A DNA stretch of 64,000 nucleotides from Pedobacter frigiditerrae (GTDB taxonomy: Bacteria; Bacteroidota; Bacteroidia; Sphingobacteriales; Sphingobacteriaceae), in contig NZ_JAVTSS010000002.1 of assembly GCF_032678705.1 (NCBI RefSeq), positions 372,001 to 436,000 of the forward strand, written 5' to 3'. The translations under genes were made by a program, and so were the position numbers. The notes under the pieces are model-generated. The model was not told the DNA's origin. It did not search any database and saw nothing but the letters and a program-made list of their open reading frames with translations. Positions within the stretch are counted from its first letter, which is position 1. Each line of letters opens with the position of its first letter. This document shows positions 9,605 through 17,273 of this stretch, in pieces.

Positions 9605-10876
9605 ATGAATATTCTATTGTTAGGTTCTGGCGGAAGAGAGTGTGCTTTTGCTTGGAAAATGAGCCAATCTGCTCAATGCTCAAAATTATTTATCGCTCCT
9701 GGTAATGCAGGCACAGGTGCTTATGGCAAAAATGTAAACATCAATCCGAATGATTTTGAAGCCGTAAAAGCATTTGCCTTAAAAGAAGGTATTGAACTTT
9801 TAGTGGTTGGTCCAGAAGAGCCTTTAGTAAATGGAATTCATGATTTTTTTGCAAATGATGATGCATTAGCAAACATTCCAGTTATTGGGCCTAAAAAAGA
9901 AGGTGCAATTTTAGAAGGAAGTAAAGATTTCTCTAAACAATTCATGGAACGTCATGGCATTCCTACCGCAGCATCAAAATCTTTTACAAACGAAAACTTA
10001 GCGGAAGGCTTAGCTTATTTACAAAATCACGCTACACCAATCGTATTAAAAGCTGATGGCTTAGCTGCTGGTAAAGGTGTTTTAATTTTAGATAACGTTG
10101 CAGAAGCGCAAGAAGAATTAAAACTAATGTTAGGTGGTAAGTTCGGCAATGCCGGAAGCACAGTTGTTATTGAAGAATTTTTAACTGGAATTGAACTTTC
10201 AGTATTCGTTTTGAGCGATGGTAAAAATTATGTGATTTTACCAGAAGCGAAGGATTACAAAAGAATTGGGCAAGGCGATACTGGTTTGAATACTGGTGGA
10301 ATGGGTTCAGTTTCTCCAGTTCCTTTTGCTAACGACACTTTCATGGCAGAAGTAAAAAGAGACATCATTCAGCCAACTATTGATGGTTTATTAAAAGACA
10401 ACATTGATTATACTGGTTTTATTTTCTTTGGCTTAATTAAAGTTGGAGATAAACCTTACGTAATTGAATACAATTGCCGTATGGGCGACCCAGAAACGGA
10501 AAGTGTAATCCCTAGAATAGAAAGTGATTTAGTAGAGTTATTCGTTGCTTGTGCAGATAAAAAGTTAGACAGCTATCAATTATCGATTAGTCCTAAAAAC
10601 GCCGCTACTGTAATGATTGTTGCTGGCGGTTATCCTGGAGATTACGAAAAAGGAAAATCAATTTCTGGAATTGAGAATTTACGCAATTCATTAGCTTTTC
10701 ACGCAGGCACAGCTTTAGAAGGCGGAATAGTTAAAACTAACGGCGGTAGGGTAATTGCAATTACAAGTTTACAAGACGACCAATTTACAGCATTGCAATG
10801 TGCAACAGGAGATGCTGGCCGTATTTATTTTGATGGCAAATATTTCAGAGAAGATATCGGTTTTGACTTGATGTAA
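9605..10876 (+). CDS. purD: Phosphoribosylamine-glycine ligase (GARS)
   Basis: Purine synthesis step 2: ATP-dependent ligation of glycine to phosphoribosylamine. The N-terminal nucleotide-like domain begins MNILLLGSGGRECAFAW; the ATP-grasp domain contains FSKQFMERHGIPTA, ADGLAAGKGVLI, VVIEEFLTGIELSVF and EYNCRMGDPETE, all diagnostic. At 423 residues it is of normal length. It stands alone, far from other purine genes in the window, with a shared bidirectional terminator downstream. Confidence 0.98.
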   Translation: MNILLLGSGGRECAFAWKMSQSAQCSKLFIAPGNAGTGAYGKNVNINPNDFEAVKAFALKEGIELLVVGPEEPLVNGIHDFFANDDALANIPVIGPKKEGAILEGSKDFSKQFMERHGIPTAASKSFTNENLAEGLAYLQNHATPIVLKADGLAAGKGVLILDNVAEAQEELKLMLGGKFGNAGSTVVIEEFLTGIELSVFVLSDGKNYVILPEAKDYKRIGQGDTGLNTGGMGSVSPVPFANDTFMAEVKRDIIQPTIDGLLKDNIDYTGFIFFGLIKVGDKPYVIEYNCRMGDPETESVIPRIESDLVELFVACADKKLDSYQLSISPKNAATVMIVAGGYPGDYEKGKSISGIENLRNSLAFHAGTALEGGIVKTNGGRVIAITSLQDDQFTALQCATGDAGRIYFDGKYFREDIGFDLM

Positions 10877-10881
10877 ACGGA

Positions 10882-10912
10882 ATCGTCATATCGACGATAG
10901 GAGATATCTATA
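10882..10912. repeat. GTCAT...GACnnnnGGAGATATCT dispersed repeat
   Basis: One of several copies of a short sequence (CGTCATATCGACGATAGG then AGATATCT) found at 3' gene ends in this window. See also 28423, 42605, 49707, 50811 and 52262. Confidence 0.55.
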
Positions 10913-10967
10913 TGTTTTATTTTCTAGATTCCGCCCAAAGGCCGAAATTACGGCTTTATATAACAAC

Positions 10968-10994
10968 AAAGGCTTCGAGAATCTCGAAGCCTTT
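10968..10994. terminator. Bidirectional terminator between purD and thioredoxin gene
   Basis: Perfect 12-bp stem AAAGGCTTCGAG / CTCGAAGCCTTT with a 3-nt loop, between convergent genes. Confidence 0.9.
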
Positions 10995-11014
10995 CTGTTT
11001 ATTTTAAGAAGTAC

Positions 11015-12169
11015 CTATTTTGATTTAACAGCTAAAAGTTCCTCTAATTTTTTGTGTAAAGCTTCACCTCTTAAACTCTTTCCTACAATTTTGCCAGTAG
11101 GGTCAATTAAGAAGTTTGCAGGGATACCTTGAATACCATATTGGTATCTAGCGTCATTCTCCCATCCTTTTAATTCAGAAACATGCGTCCAAGTTAATTT
11201 GTCCTTTTCAACTGCTTCTAACCACTGTTCTTTGGTGGTTCCTGTAGAACCTCCATCAAAAGATACACCGAAAACGGTAAAGTTTTTATCTTTGAATTTA
11301 TTAAAAGCAGCAACTACATTTGGATTTTCAGCTCTACAAGGGCCACACCAAGCTGCCCAAAAATCAACCAACACATATTTCCCTTTAAAATCTGACAGCT
11401 TCACTACTTTACCTTCAGGATCATGTTGCGCAAAATCTGGCGCTATTACGCCAATTGCGGTTTTTTTAGCACCTTCAATTGTGTTCGCAATATTCTTTCC
11501 TAAAGCAGATGCTCTATATTCAGCAGCATATTTTAAAAACTGAGGCTCTACAATTTTTGGATCAATATCATATCCCATTATAGCTCTGAAAGCAACTAAG
11601 CCCATATAAGAGTTCAAGTTTTCTTCAGCAAATTTCTTAGTTAAAGGTTCTCTATCCTTATTGGCAGCAGTGTACTTAGCCATAAAAGGTTTCATAAAAG
11701 TTGTATCTTTTTTCTGTTCTGGTGTATATGTATTATATTCTTTCATTAATGCATTTACATTATCATTCATTGGTTTAAACAATGCGATATATTTTGCATT
11801 ATCGTCATTCACCTTAGAGCCAGTAATTTTTGCATATTTGATAGAATCAGCTGCTTCAACTTTTATAGTTGCTTTTTCAAGAAATACAGTAATTAAATCT
11901 GATGGGACACGTTTTTTGGGGTCAACGGGTGTTGCGTCATGTTTAACTCTAATGGATGCAGAAGTTACACCATCAACAGAACCTTTGAATTCAAATGCAC
12001 CATTTTTTAATGTTGCAGAATCTGTAATGCTATTTGTGCCTACTTTATAAACTAAAAATGCTTTTGCAGGTTCATTTAAAGAGCCAACTTTACCTTGAAT
12101 GGTAAAAGCTTGCTGTGCCATTAAGCCTAGTGGTAAAAGGCAAAAAGCAGATAAAATTAATTTTTTCAT
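11015..12169 (-). CDS. TlpA/ResA-like thiol-disulfide protein with DUF4369 domain
   Basis: Exported thioredoxin-fold protein of 384 residues. A signal peptide (residues 1-19, ending LMAQ) is followed by a beta-rich DUF4369-like domain (about 22-115, FTIQGKVGSL), a helical linker, and a C-terminal AhpC-TSA/Redoxin domain from about 243 with the active-site WCGPC (Cys275, Cys278) and the cis-Pro region GIQGIPANFLID. It probably reduces or exchanges disulfides in the periplasm or on lipoproteins, as in Bacteroidota TlpA proteins. It is transcribed alone. Confidence 0.93.
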   Translation of the reverse strand: MKKLILSAFCLLPLGLMAQQAFTIQGKVGSLNEPAKAFLVYKVGTNSITDSATLKNGAFEFKGSVDGVTSASIRVKHDATPVDPKKRVPSDLITVFLEKATIKVEAADSIKYAKITGSKVNDDNAKYIALFKPMNDNVNALMKEYNTYTPEQKKDTTFMKPFMAKYTAANKDREPLTKKFAEENLNSYMGLVAFRAIMGYDIDPKIVEPQFLKYAAEYRASALGKNIANTIEGAKKTAIGVIAPDFAQHDPEGKVVKLSDFKGKYVLVDFWAAWCGPCRAENPNVVAAFNKFKDKNFTVFGVSFDGGSTGTTKEQWLEAVEKDKLTWTHVSELKGWENDARYQYGIQGIPANFLIDPTGKIVGKSLRGEALHKKLEELLAVKSK

Positions 12170-12251
12170 TATGTATTTAATTAGGGTTTAGGGGCTTAGA
12201 TTATAAGCAAATATAAAAAATCTGCACTTTAAAAAGATGCTTTAAATGTAA

Positions 12252-12273
12252 AATTATGATAGCTTTTGGTAGG
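12252..12273. repeat. Left direct repeat flanking the DUF4143 islet
   Basis: 22 bp matching 19/22 with 13593-13614; the core GATAnCTTTTGGTAGG is shared. On the minus strand it reads as YQKLS-stop, the same codons as the end of the arginase-fold gene, so it looks like a copy of that gene end left beyond the islet. Confidence 0.65.
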
Positions 12274-12294
12274 CTTTGCTTCGCTACAAACAAA

Positions 12295-13455
12295 TCAACC
12301 TATGCTTTTCCAACTTAAAACCTTATGCTTACTTCTTTTCTGATTTTCAGAACCTCCATAAATCAATGTTTTTTCCACGGGTTTTGGGCTAGCATTTATC
12401 TCAAATTTATCTAGATTTTTAAACAAATCGGCATTTATAGTTTGTGTTGCCTTAATTTCAAACACAGAAAAGCCATCTGCTGTAGGCTCAAGCAAATCAA
12501 CTTCATTGGCATGGCTATCTTGCCAAAAATAATATTCATCGTTTAAATAATTATGATTGCTTTTCTTCATGAATTCGGTCACAATCATATTTTCAAAAAT
12601 GCTCCCTTTTAATCTGTTTAAAGTCAAGCCATCACCACTTTTAATTTTCAAAAGGTGACAAAGTAAGCCTGTATCATAGAAATACAATTTGGGAGTTTTT
12701 ACCTGTCGCTTATTAAAGTTTTCATAATAAGGTTGTAAAAGGAAAATAATGTAACTACTCTCTAAAACTGATAGCCAGTTTTTAGCGGTAGGCTGAGATA
12801 TATTACATGCATTTGCCAATGCACTTAAGTTAAGCAGTTGTCCCGCTTGATTTGCACATAAAGCAATAAAGGTTCTAAAAGCTCGCATATCACGAATGCT
12901 CAAAAGTTCGGTTACATCTTTCTCTATGTAAGTTTGAATATAATTAGCAAAATATACATTCGGCTTTATGCCTCTATCATATATAGCTGGATAAAAGCCC
13001 TTTACACAAGCATCCTCATATTTTTCTTCCAATAAGCCGTTGGCTGTGAGTTCATCAAAATCAAATGGAAGTAACTTAAACAAAGCAACCCTTCCAGCTA
13101 AACTCTGAGTTATACCTTGCATTAAGTGAAAATTTTGCGAGCCAGACAAAATAAATTGTCCCATTTTTTTCGATTCATCAACAATGCCTTGCAAATAAGA
13201 AAAAAGCTGAGGTGCACGTTGTACTTCATCAAAAATTACTTTATCATCATATTCTTTTAAAAAAGCATTAGGGTCTTCTAAAGCAAAAGCTCTTAAATCT
13301 GGGTTTTCCAGTGAAATATAACGATAATCATCAAATATACCTTTAAGCAAGGTGGTCTTTCCTGATTGCCTTGGCCCCGTTACCGCCACAATAGGAAACT
13401 TGTTCTTTTGAATTGTTATATGCTTAGTGATATTTCTTTTAATTGTTTCTTGCAT
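12295..13455 (-). CDS. AAA ATPase with DUF4143 domain
   Basis: 386-residue ATPase with Walker A GPRQSGKTT (27-35), Walker B KVIFDEVQRAP, a helical DUF4143 region with a winged-helix-like centre (ALANACNISQPTAKNWLSVLE), and a C-terminal PD-(D/E)xK-like patch (ANEVDLLEP...FEIKAT). Such proteins are patchily spread in Bacteroidota and archaea. Their function is unknown, though several clues suggest toxin-antitoxin or nucleic-acid-related roles. It sits between 22-bp direct repeats, with a four-copy 22-bp-period array just upstream, and a good promoter (TTG-N19-TAACTTTG) leads into it. This suggests acquisition as a small islet. No partner gene is present. Confidence 0.93.
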   Translation of the reverse strand: MQETIKRNITKHITIQKNKFPIVAVTGPRQSGKTTLLKGIFDDYRYISLENPDLRAFALEDPNAFLKEYDDKVIFDEVQRAPQLFSYLQGIVDESKKMGQFILSGSQNFHLMQGITQSLAGRVALFKLLPFDFDELTANGLLEEKYEDACVKGFYPAIYDRGIKPNVYFANYIQTYIEKDVTELLSIRDMRAFRTFIALCANQAGQLLNLSALANACNISQPTAKNWLSVLESSYIIFLLQPYYENFNKRQVKTPKLYFYDTGLLCHLLKIKSGDGLTLNRLKGSIFENMIVTEFMKKSNHNYLNDEYYFWQDSHANEVDLLEPTADGFSVFEIKATQTINADLFKNLDKFEINASPKPVEKTLIYGGSENQKRSKHKVLSWKSIG

Positions 13456-13472
13456 AGCAATTTAACCTCTTA

Positions 13473-13502
13473 CAAAGTTAATACAATTTTGAATATTCAC
13501 AA
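13473..13502 (-). promoter_or_regulatory. Promoter of the DUF4143 ATPase gene
   Basis: On the minus strand TTG (13500-13502) is followed after 19 bp by TAACTTTG (13473-13480), the Bacteroidota -33/-7 form. The start codon is 17 bp beyond the -7 box. The repeat array lies immediately upstream. Confidence 0.6.
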
Positions 13503-13513
13503 CGCCAATTTTT

Positions 13514-13590
13514 AAATTACACAAGATAAATTTTGAAATTACACAACATTAACTTTGAAATTACACAACATTAACTTTGAAATTACACAA
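13514..13590. repeat. Four-copy AAATTACACAA array, 22-bp period
   Basis: AAATTACACAA begins at 13514, 13536, 13558 and 13580, exactly 22 bp apart (about two helical turns). The last two spacers share CATTAACTTTG. It lies upstream of the DUF4143 gene, so it may be a multi-copy protein-binding site. It is too short and regular in spacing to be a CRISPR array (unit about 11 bp conserved, no cas genes). Confidence 0.85.
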
Positions 13591-13592
13591 AA

Positions 13593-13614
13593 GATTAAGA
13601 TAACTTTTGGTAGG
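13593..13614. repeat. Right direct repeat flanking the DUF4143 islet
   Basis: Partner of 12252-12273; overlaps the last codons and stop of the arginase-fold gene. Confidence 0.65.
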
Positions 13615-14776
13615 TTCGCCACCATAAATCGGGCATTTCTCCATTAACAGCGGTGTTATAATCATCATATCTGCATGGCACAAGGTGATATCTTTCATTT
13701 TTTGAAATACCTGTCGGATATGGAACTTGCATCCACCAACGGTCTGAACGTTTACTTTTCACAAAATTCATTTCGCCAGAACCATCCTTTAAGCTTGCCC
13801 TGTAAATGATATATTGAGATTTAGGGGTCAGTGGAAAATCTTGTTTACGGTTATAAAATCCATCAATAAAATACCAAACCATTTGCGCTAATAACATAGC
13901 TGTCTGTCCGTTTCTATCGTATGCCGGATTAAATTCATAAAAACCGATAGATGTTAATTTATCATTCATTCCTGCATAACGGGTAATTCTGCAAGCATCC
14001 TCACCATAAAATCCATTCGGACCAGAATTAATATTAGCACCAGCATCGCCAGAACGAATAGCGCCTAAATCGAAGCTAATCATATTCGCATTGCGAAGAA
14101 TTGGCTCAGTTAAGGTAATGTCTGGCAAAAACTCTCCTAAACGATGAACATCAAAATAAAGCTTATCCATTACTCTCAAACTATCTTGATTTACAAAATA
14201 AGTTTGATAACCAATATTACTATAGTTAAACAAATAGTTAGGTTGATGAAGGAAAATCTTGCTTAAGTACGAATTTGAAGTTGTTGCAACTCCTTCATCT
14301 TTATCTTCATCTAAGTCAAATCTAGAATCTACAACTACTAAATCAACTTTTTGCTCCAAACTTTCATACGCCATGTATTGCGCATAGGTTAAATCTTGAC
14401 CGCCGCCAATAATTACAGGCAGAATATTCAATTTTATCAGCTCTGCTACAACTGTTTTAACAGCGAAATAAGTATCTGAAACTTCTTTGCCAGCAATGAT
14501 ATTTCCTAAATCGATTATTTTACTGTTAAAAGTACCTTCGTTTAAGGCGTAAAATTGCTCTCTAAAATGGTCGGCACCTAACGCACAACCGTTATTATTT
14601 ACCGCACCCCTATCATCATTTACACCAAAAATGGCAATATCAAACGCTTTATCTTCCAATTCTGGGAAACGTTCGGTATAAAAATTTGCCTTTAACCCTA
14701 GTTGGCTAGTTAAAAATCCCTGCTTGGGACTAAACTTTTCTGGGTTAATTGGCGAAAAAAAATCTGATAAAGACAT
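13595..14776 (-). CDS. Arginase/formimidoylglutamase-fold protein with altered metal site
   Basis: About 393 residues with the ureohydrolase order of motifs: IIGGGQDLT (124-130), VVVDSRFDLD (148-155) and ISFDLGAIRS (233-242). In active arginases these are GGDHS, DAHxD and SxDxD. Here the His of the first motif is Gln127, the His of the second is Arg152 and the second Asp of the third is Gly238, whereas Asp150, Asp154 and Asp236 are kept. Half the usual manganese ligands are thus replaced, which argues against normal hydrolase activity. A related form is often annotated formimidoylglutamase in Bacteroidota. The ATG at 14776 is preferred to one at 14803, which would overlap the divergent gene's leader. 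The end lies in the right direct repeat. Confidence 0.85.
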   Translation of the reverse strand: MSLSDFFSPINPEKFSPKQGFLTSQLGLKANFYTERFPELEDKAFDIAIFGVNDDRGAVNNNGCALGADHFREQFYALNEGTFNSKIIDLGNIIAGKEVSDTYFAVKTVVAELIKLNILPVIIGGGQDLTYAQYMAYESLEQKVDLVVVDSRFDLDEDKDEGVATTSNSYLSKIFLHQPNYLFNYSNIGYQTYFVNQDSLRVMDKLYFDVHRLGEFLPDITLTEPILRNANMISFDLGAIRSGDAGANINSGPNGFYGEDACRITRYAGMNDKLTSIGFYEFNPAYDRNGQTAMLLAQMVWYFIDGFYNRKQDFPLTPKSQYIIYRASLKDGSGEMNFVKSKRSDRWWMQVPYPTGISKNERYHLVPCRYDDYNTAVNGEMPDLWWRTYQKLS

Positions 14777-14852
14777 AAAAGCGGTATAAATGTTTGGCAT
14801 CAAATATCTATTTTTGGGCGCATATATTAATGAGCTATCTAAAAAAAATACA

Positions 14853-15815
14853 ATGATACTGGTAACCGGCGCTACAGGATTTTTAGGTGCAGAATTAATT
14901 CATCAATTAACTGCTCAAAATTTAAAGGTAAGAGCGTTAAAAAGAGAGACTTCTAAAATTCCAGATTTATTAAAAGATAACTCGCTTATTGAATGGTTTG
15001 TTGCTGATATAAATGAACCCGAAACCTTATCTGACGCTTTTGAAAATGTAAATCAGGTTTACCACTGTGCAGCTTTTATTTCCTTCGACCCAAAAGACAA
15101 AGCAAAATTGTTAAAAGTAAACATCGAAGGAACTTCAAATATTGTAAATCTTTGCGCCGATTTTAATGTTCGATTAGTTCACGTAAGCTCCATTGCCGCA
15201 TTAGGAAACGCCAAAAAAGGAGCACAAATTACCGAGAAAGATTTTTGGGAATACGATTCGAAAGTTCACGCTTATGCCATTTCGAAATATGAAGGTGAAA
15301 TGGAAGTTTGGCGTGGCATTGCCGAAGGATTAGACGCTGTTATTGTAAATCCGGCAGTAATTATTGGTAAAAATGCAGGTTTCGAAGGAAGTGGTGCAAT
15401 TTTTAAATTGGTAAAAGATGGCTTGAAATTTTATACCGATGGCGCAACAGGAATTGTTGATGTAGCAGATGTTGCCAAAAGCATGATTGCCTTAATGAAC
15501 AGCGAAATTACCGCAGAGCGATATACTTTATCTGCTGATAACCTGAATTATAAAGATTTTTTTGCCGAAATTGCCGATGGTTTTGGAATTAAAAAACCAA
15601 GTACAGAAGCTAAACCTTGGATGCTGGGCATTGCTTGGAGAGCTGCAAAAATAGCTTCTATTTTTACCAGAAAAGCCCCAGCCCTAACCAGAGATGCCGC
15701 TCGAAGCAGTTTTAATTTGAGCTATTACAGCAATGAAAAAATTAGAACTGCCATCGGAATTGAATTTAAACCTCTTAAACAAAGCATAGCTGAAGTTTGC
15801 AAAGCTTTGAAATAA
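14853..15815 (+). CDS. NAD-dependent epimerase/dehydratase (extended SDR)
   Basis: Extended short-chain dehydrogenase of 320 residues, dihydroflavonol-4-reductase-like. The Rossmann glycine motif GATGFLGAELI is at residues 7-17 and the catalytic YAISK (Tyr/Lys) is visible, with VHVSSIAALG before it. A cofactor-binding function is certain; the substrate is not. The ATG at 14853 removes a 21-residue upstream extension that lacks family features. It overlaps nothing and is followed 5 bp later by the fusion protein gene, forming an operon with it. Confidence 0.93.
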   Translation: MILVTGATGFLGAELIHQLTAQNLKVRALKRETSKIPDLLKDNSLIEWFVADINEPETLSDAFENVNQVYHCAAFISFDPKDKAKLLKVNIEGTSNIVNLCADFNVRLVHVSSIAALGNAKKGAQITEKDFWEYDSKVHAYAISKYEGEMEVWRGIAEGLDAVIVNPAVIIGKNAGFEGSGAIFKLVKDGLKFYTDGATGIVDVADVAKSMIALMNSEITAERYTLSADNLNYKDFFAEIADGFGIKKPSTEAKPWMLGIAWRAAKIASIFTRKAPALTRDAARSSFNLSYYSNEKIRTAIGIEFKPLKQSIAEVCKALK

Positions 15816-15820
15816 ATTAC

Positions 15821-17119
15821 ATGAAACAACAAAACTACTACATCATTGATTTTGACAGCACCTTTACACAAGTAGAAGCTTTAGATGAACTGGCCCGTAT
15901 CTCCTTAAATAAACATCCTGACAAGGAAGCAATCTTTAAAAAAATTGAAGATTATACCAATTTAGCAATGGAAGGAAAACTTTCATTTTCTGAAAGCTTG
16001 GCAAAACGCGTACAATTATTAGAGGCAAATGAAGACCATTTAAAGCAACTGATTACCCGTTTAAAGAAGAAAGTTTCGGCTTCCTTTTCTCGTAATGCGG
16101 CATTCTTTAAAAAACACGCTGATGAAGTTTTAATAGTTTCTGGCGGATTTAAAGAATTCATCACGCCAGTTGTAAGTCAGTATCACATTAAAAAAGAGAA
16201 CATTTATGCCAACACTTTCGTAACCACAGGTGATGGAAAAATTATAGATTACGACCACTCAAATCCTTTAAGTGAAGAAGGCGGAAAAGTAAAACTAATT
16301 GGCCAGATGGGTTTACAGGGCGAATTGTATGGTATTGGAGATGGGTATTCAGATTATCAACTTCGTGAAAGTGGGTTGATAAAAAAATTCTATGCTTTTA
16401 CAGAAAACATTGCAAGGGAAAGCATCGTTTCAAAAGCCGACCATGTTACACCAAGTTTTGATGAGTTTTTGTATGTAAATAATTTGCCAAGGGCGATATC
16501 ATATCCTAAGAACAGAATTCTTTGCTTGGTTGTTGGAGATATTCCAAAAGAAAGTATCGACCTTCTGAAAAAAGATGGATTTTCAATTAGACATAAAACC
16601 TCTTTCGAGGAAAAATATGTTGCCGATGTAGGTATGATTTTATTAGCCGATGGCGAAAAAATTGAACAAGAAAAATTAGAACGTGCTGTTAAGCTAAAAA
16701 CCATCGGTTATTTGGGAAGCGCTAAAAACAAGCTTTCTTTTCAAACTTGTACTGATATGGGAATTGTGGTTTTCGACGACCCAAAAAGCAATCCAAGAAG
16801 TGCCTCTTTTATTCCGAAACGTGTAATTGATTTTATGAATAAGGGTACCACTTATATGAGCAGCAACTTCCCTAATTTACAATTACCAGCTATTGATAAA
16901 TCGCACCGTTTAATTCACATCCACAAAAACGTTCCTGGAATTATGGCGCAAATCAATACGATATTTGCCAAACACAACATCAACATTGTTGGACAATTTC
17001 TAATGACAAATCCAACTTTAGGTTACGCCATAACAGATATTAATGCCGAATATGATAAACAATTGTTTAAATCGTTAAAGAAGATTGAGAACACCATTAA
17101 GTTTAGGGTGTTGTATTAA
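15821..17119 (+). CDS. SerB-like HAD phosphatase / PGDH-like / ACT fusion
   Basis: 432 residues with three parts. Residues 1-205 form a HAD-IB phosphatase domain with nucleophile motif DFDSTFTQ (Asp10, Asp12), a VSGGFKEF motif II and GDGYSDYQ motif IV, as in phosphoserine phosphatase SerB. Residues about 215-330 resemble a catalytic-domain remnant of 3-phosphoglycerate dehydrogenase, including SNFPNLQLP. Residues about 350-432 form an ACT domain (HIHKNVPGIMAQINTIFAKHNINIVGQFLMT) closely similar to the C-terminus of SerA. The NAD-binding GxGxxG motif of PGDH is not visible, so it is probably a serine-regulated phosphatase and not a dehydrogenase. The gene is next to the SDR gene. Confidence 0.85.
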   Translation: MKQQNYYIIDFDSTFTQVEALDELARISLNKHPDKEAIFKKIEDYTNLAMEGKLSFSESLAKRVQLLEANEDHLKQLITRLKKKVSASFSRNAAFFKKHADEVLIVSGGFKEFITPVVSQYHIKKENIYANTFVTTGDGKIIDYDHSNPLSEEGGKVKLIGQMGLQGELYGIGDGYSDYQLRESGLIKKFYAFTENIARESIVSKADHVTPSFDEFLYVNNLPRAISYPKNRILCLVVGDIPKESIDLLKKDGFSIRHKTSFEEKYVADVGMILLADGEKIEQEKLERAVKLKTIGYLGSAKNKLSFQTCTDMGIVVFDDPKSNPRSASFIPKRVIDFMNKGTTYMSSNFPNLQLPAIDKSHRLIHIHKNVPGIMAQINTIFAKHNINIVGQFLMTNPTLGYAITDINAEYDKQLFKSLKKIENTIKFRVLY

Positions 17120-17273
17120 CTAGCTATGAAATTTAACATGGATTTTAAAACTTGGAAATGGGCTTCATTCATTAGTGTGATTATAGCCAGACCAAGTTAA
17201 TTGATTAGTAAATAGTTTATTGTTGCATTTATTTGCGACCATTATTTTCATTATTACTAATTTTAATTAAACC

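Noticed and set aside
13514..13590. Array considered as CRISPR
   Set aside because: The repeat is 11 bp in a 22-bp period, with similar spacers, and no cas genes are near.
14790..14852. Upstream start for the SDR gene
   Set aside because: The added residues lack family pattern and overlap the divergent arginase-fold gene's likely start region.
17127..17201. Tiny open frame MKFNMDFKTWKWASF.. after the SerB-like fusion
   Set aside because: 24 codons with a membrane-like end; no support beyond ATG and stop. May be a remnant of a lost gene.
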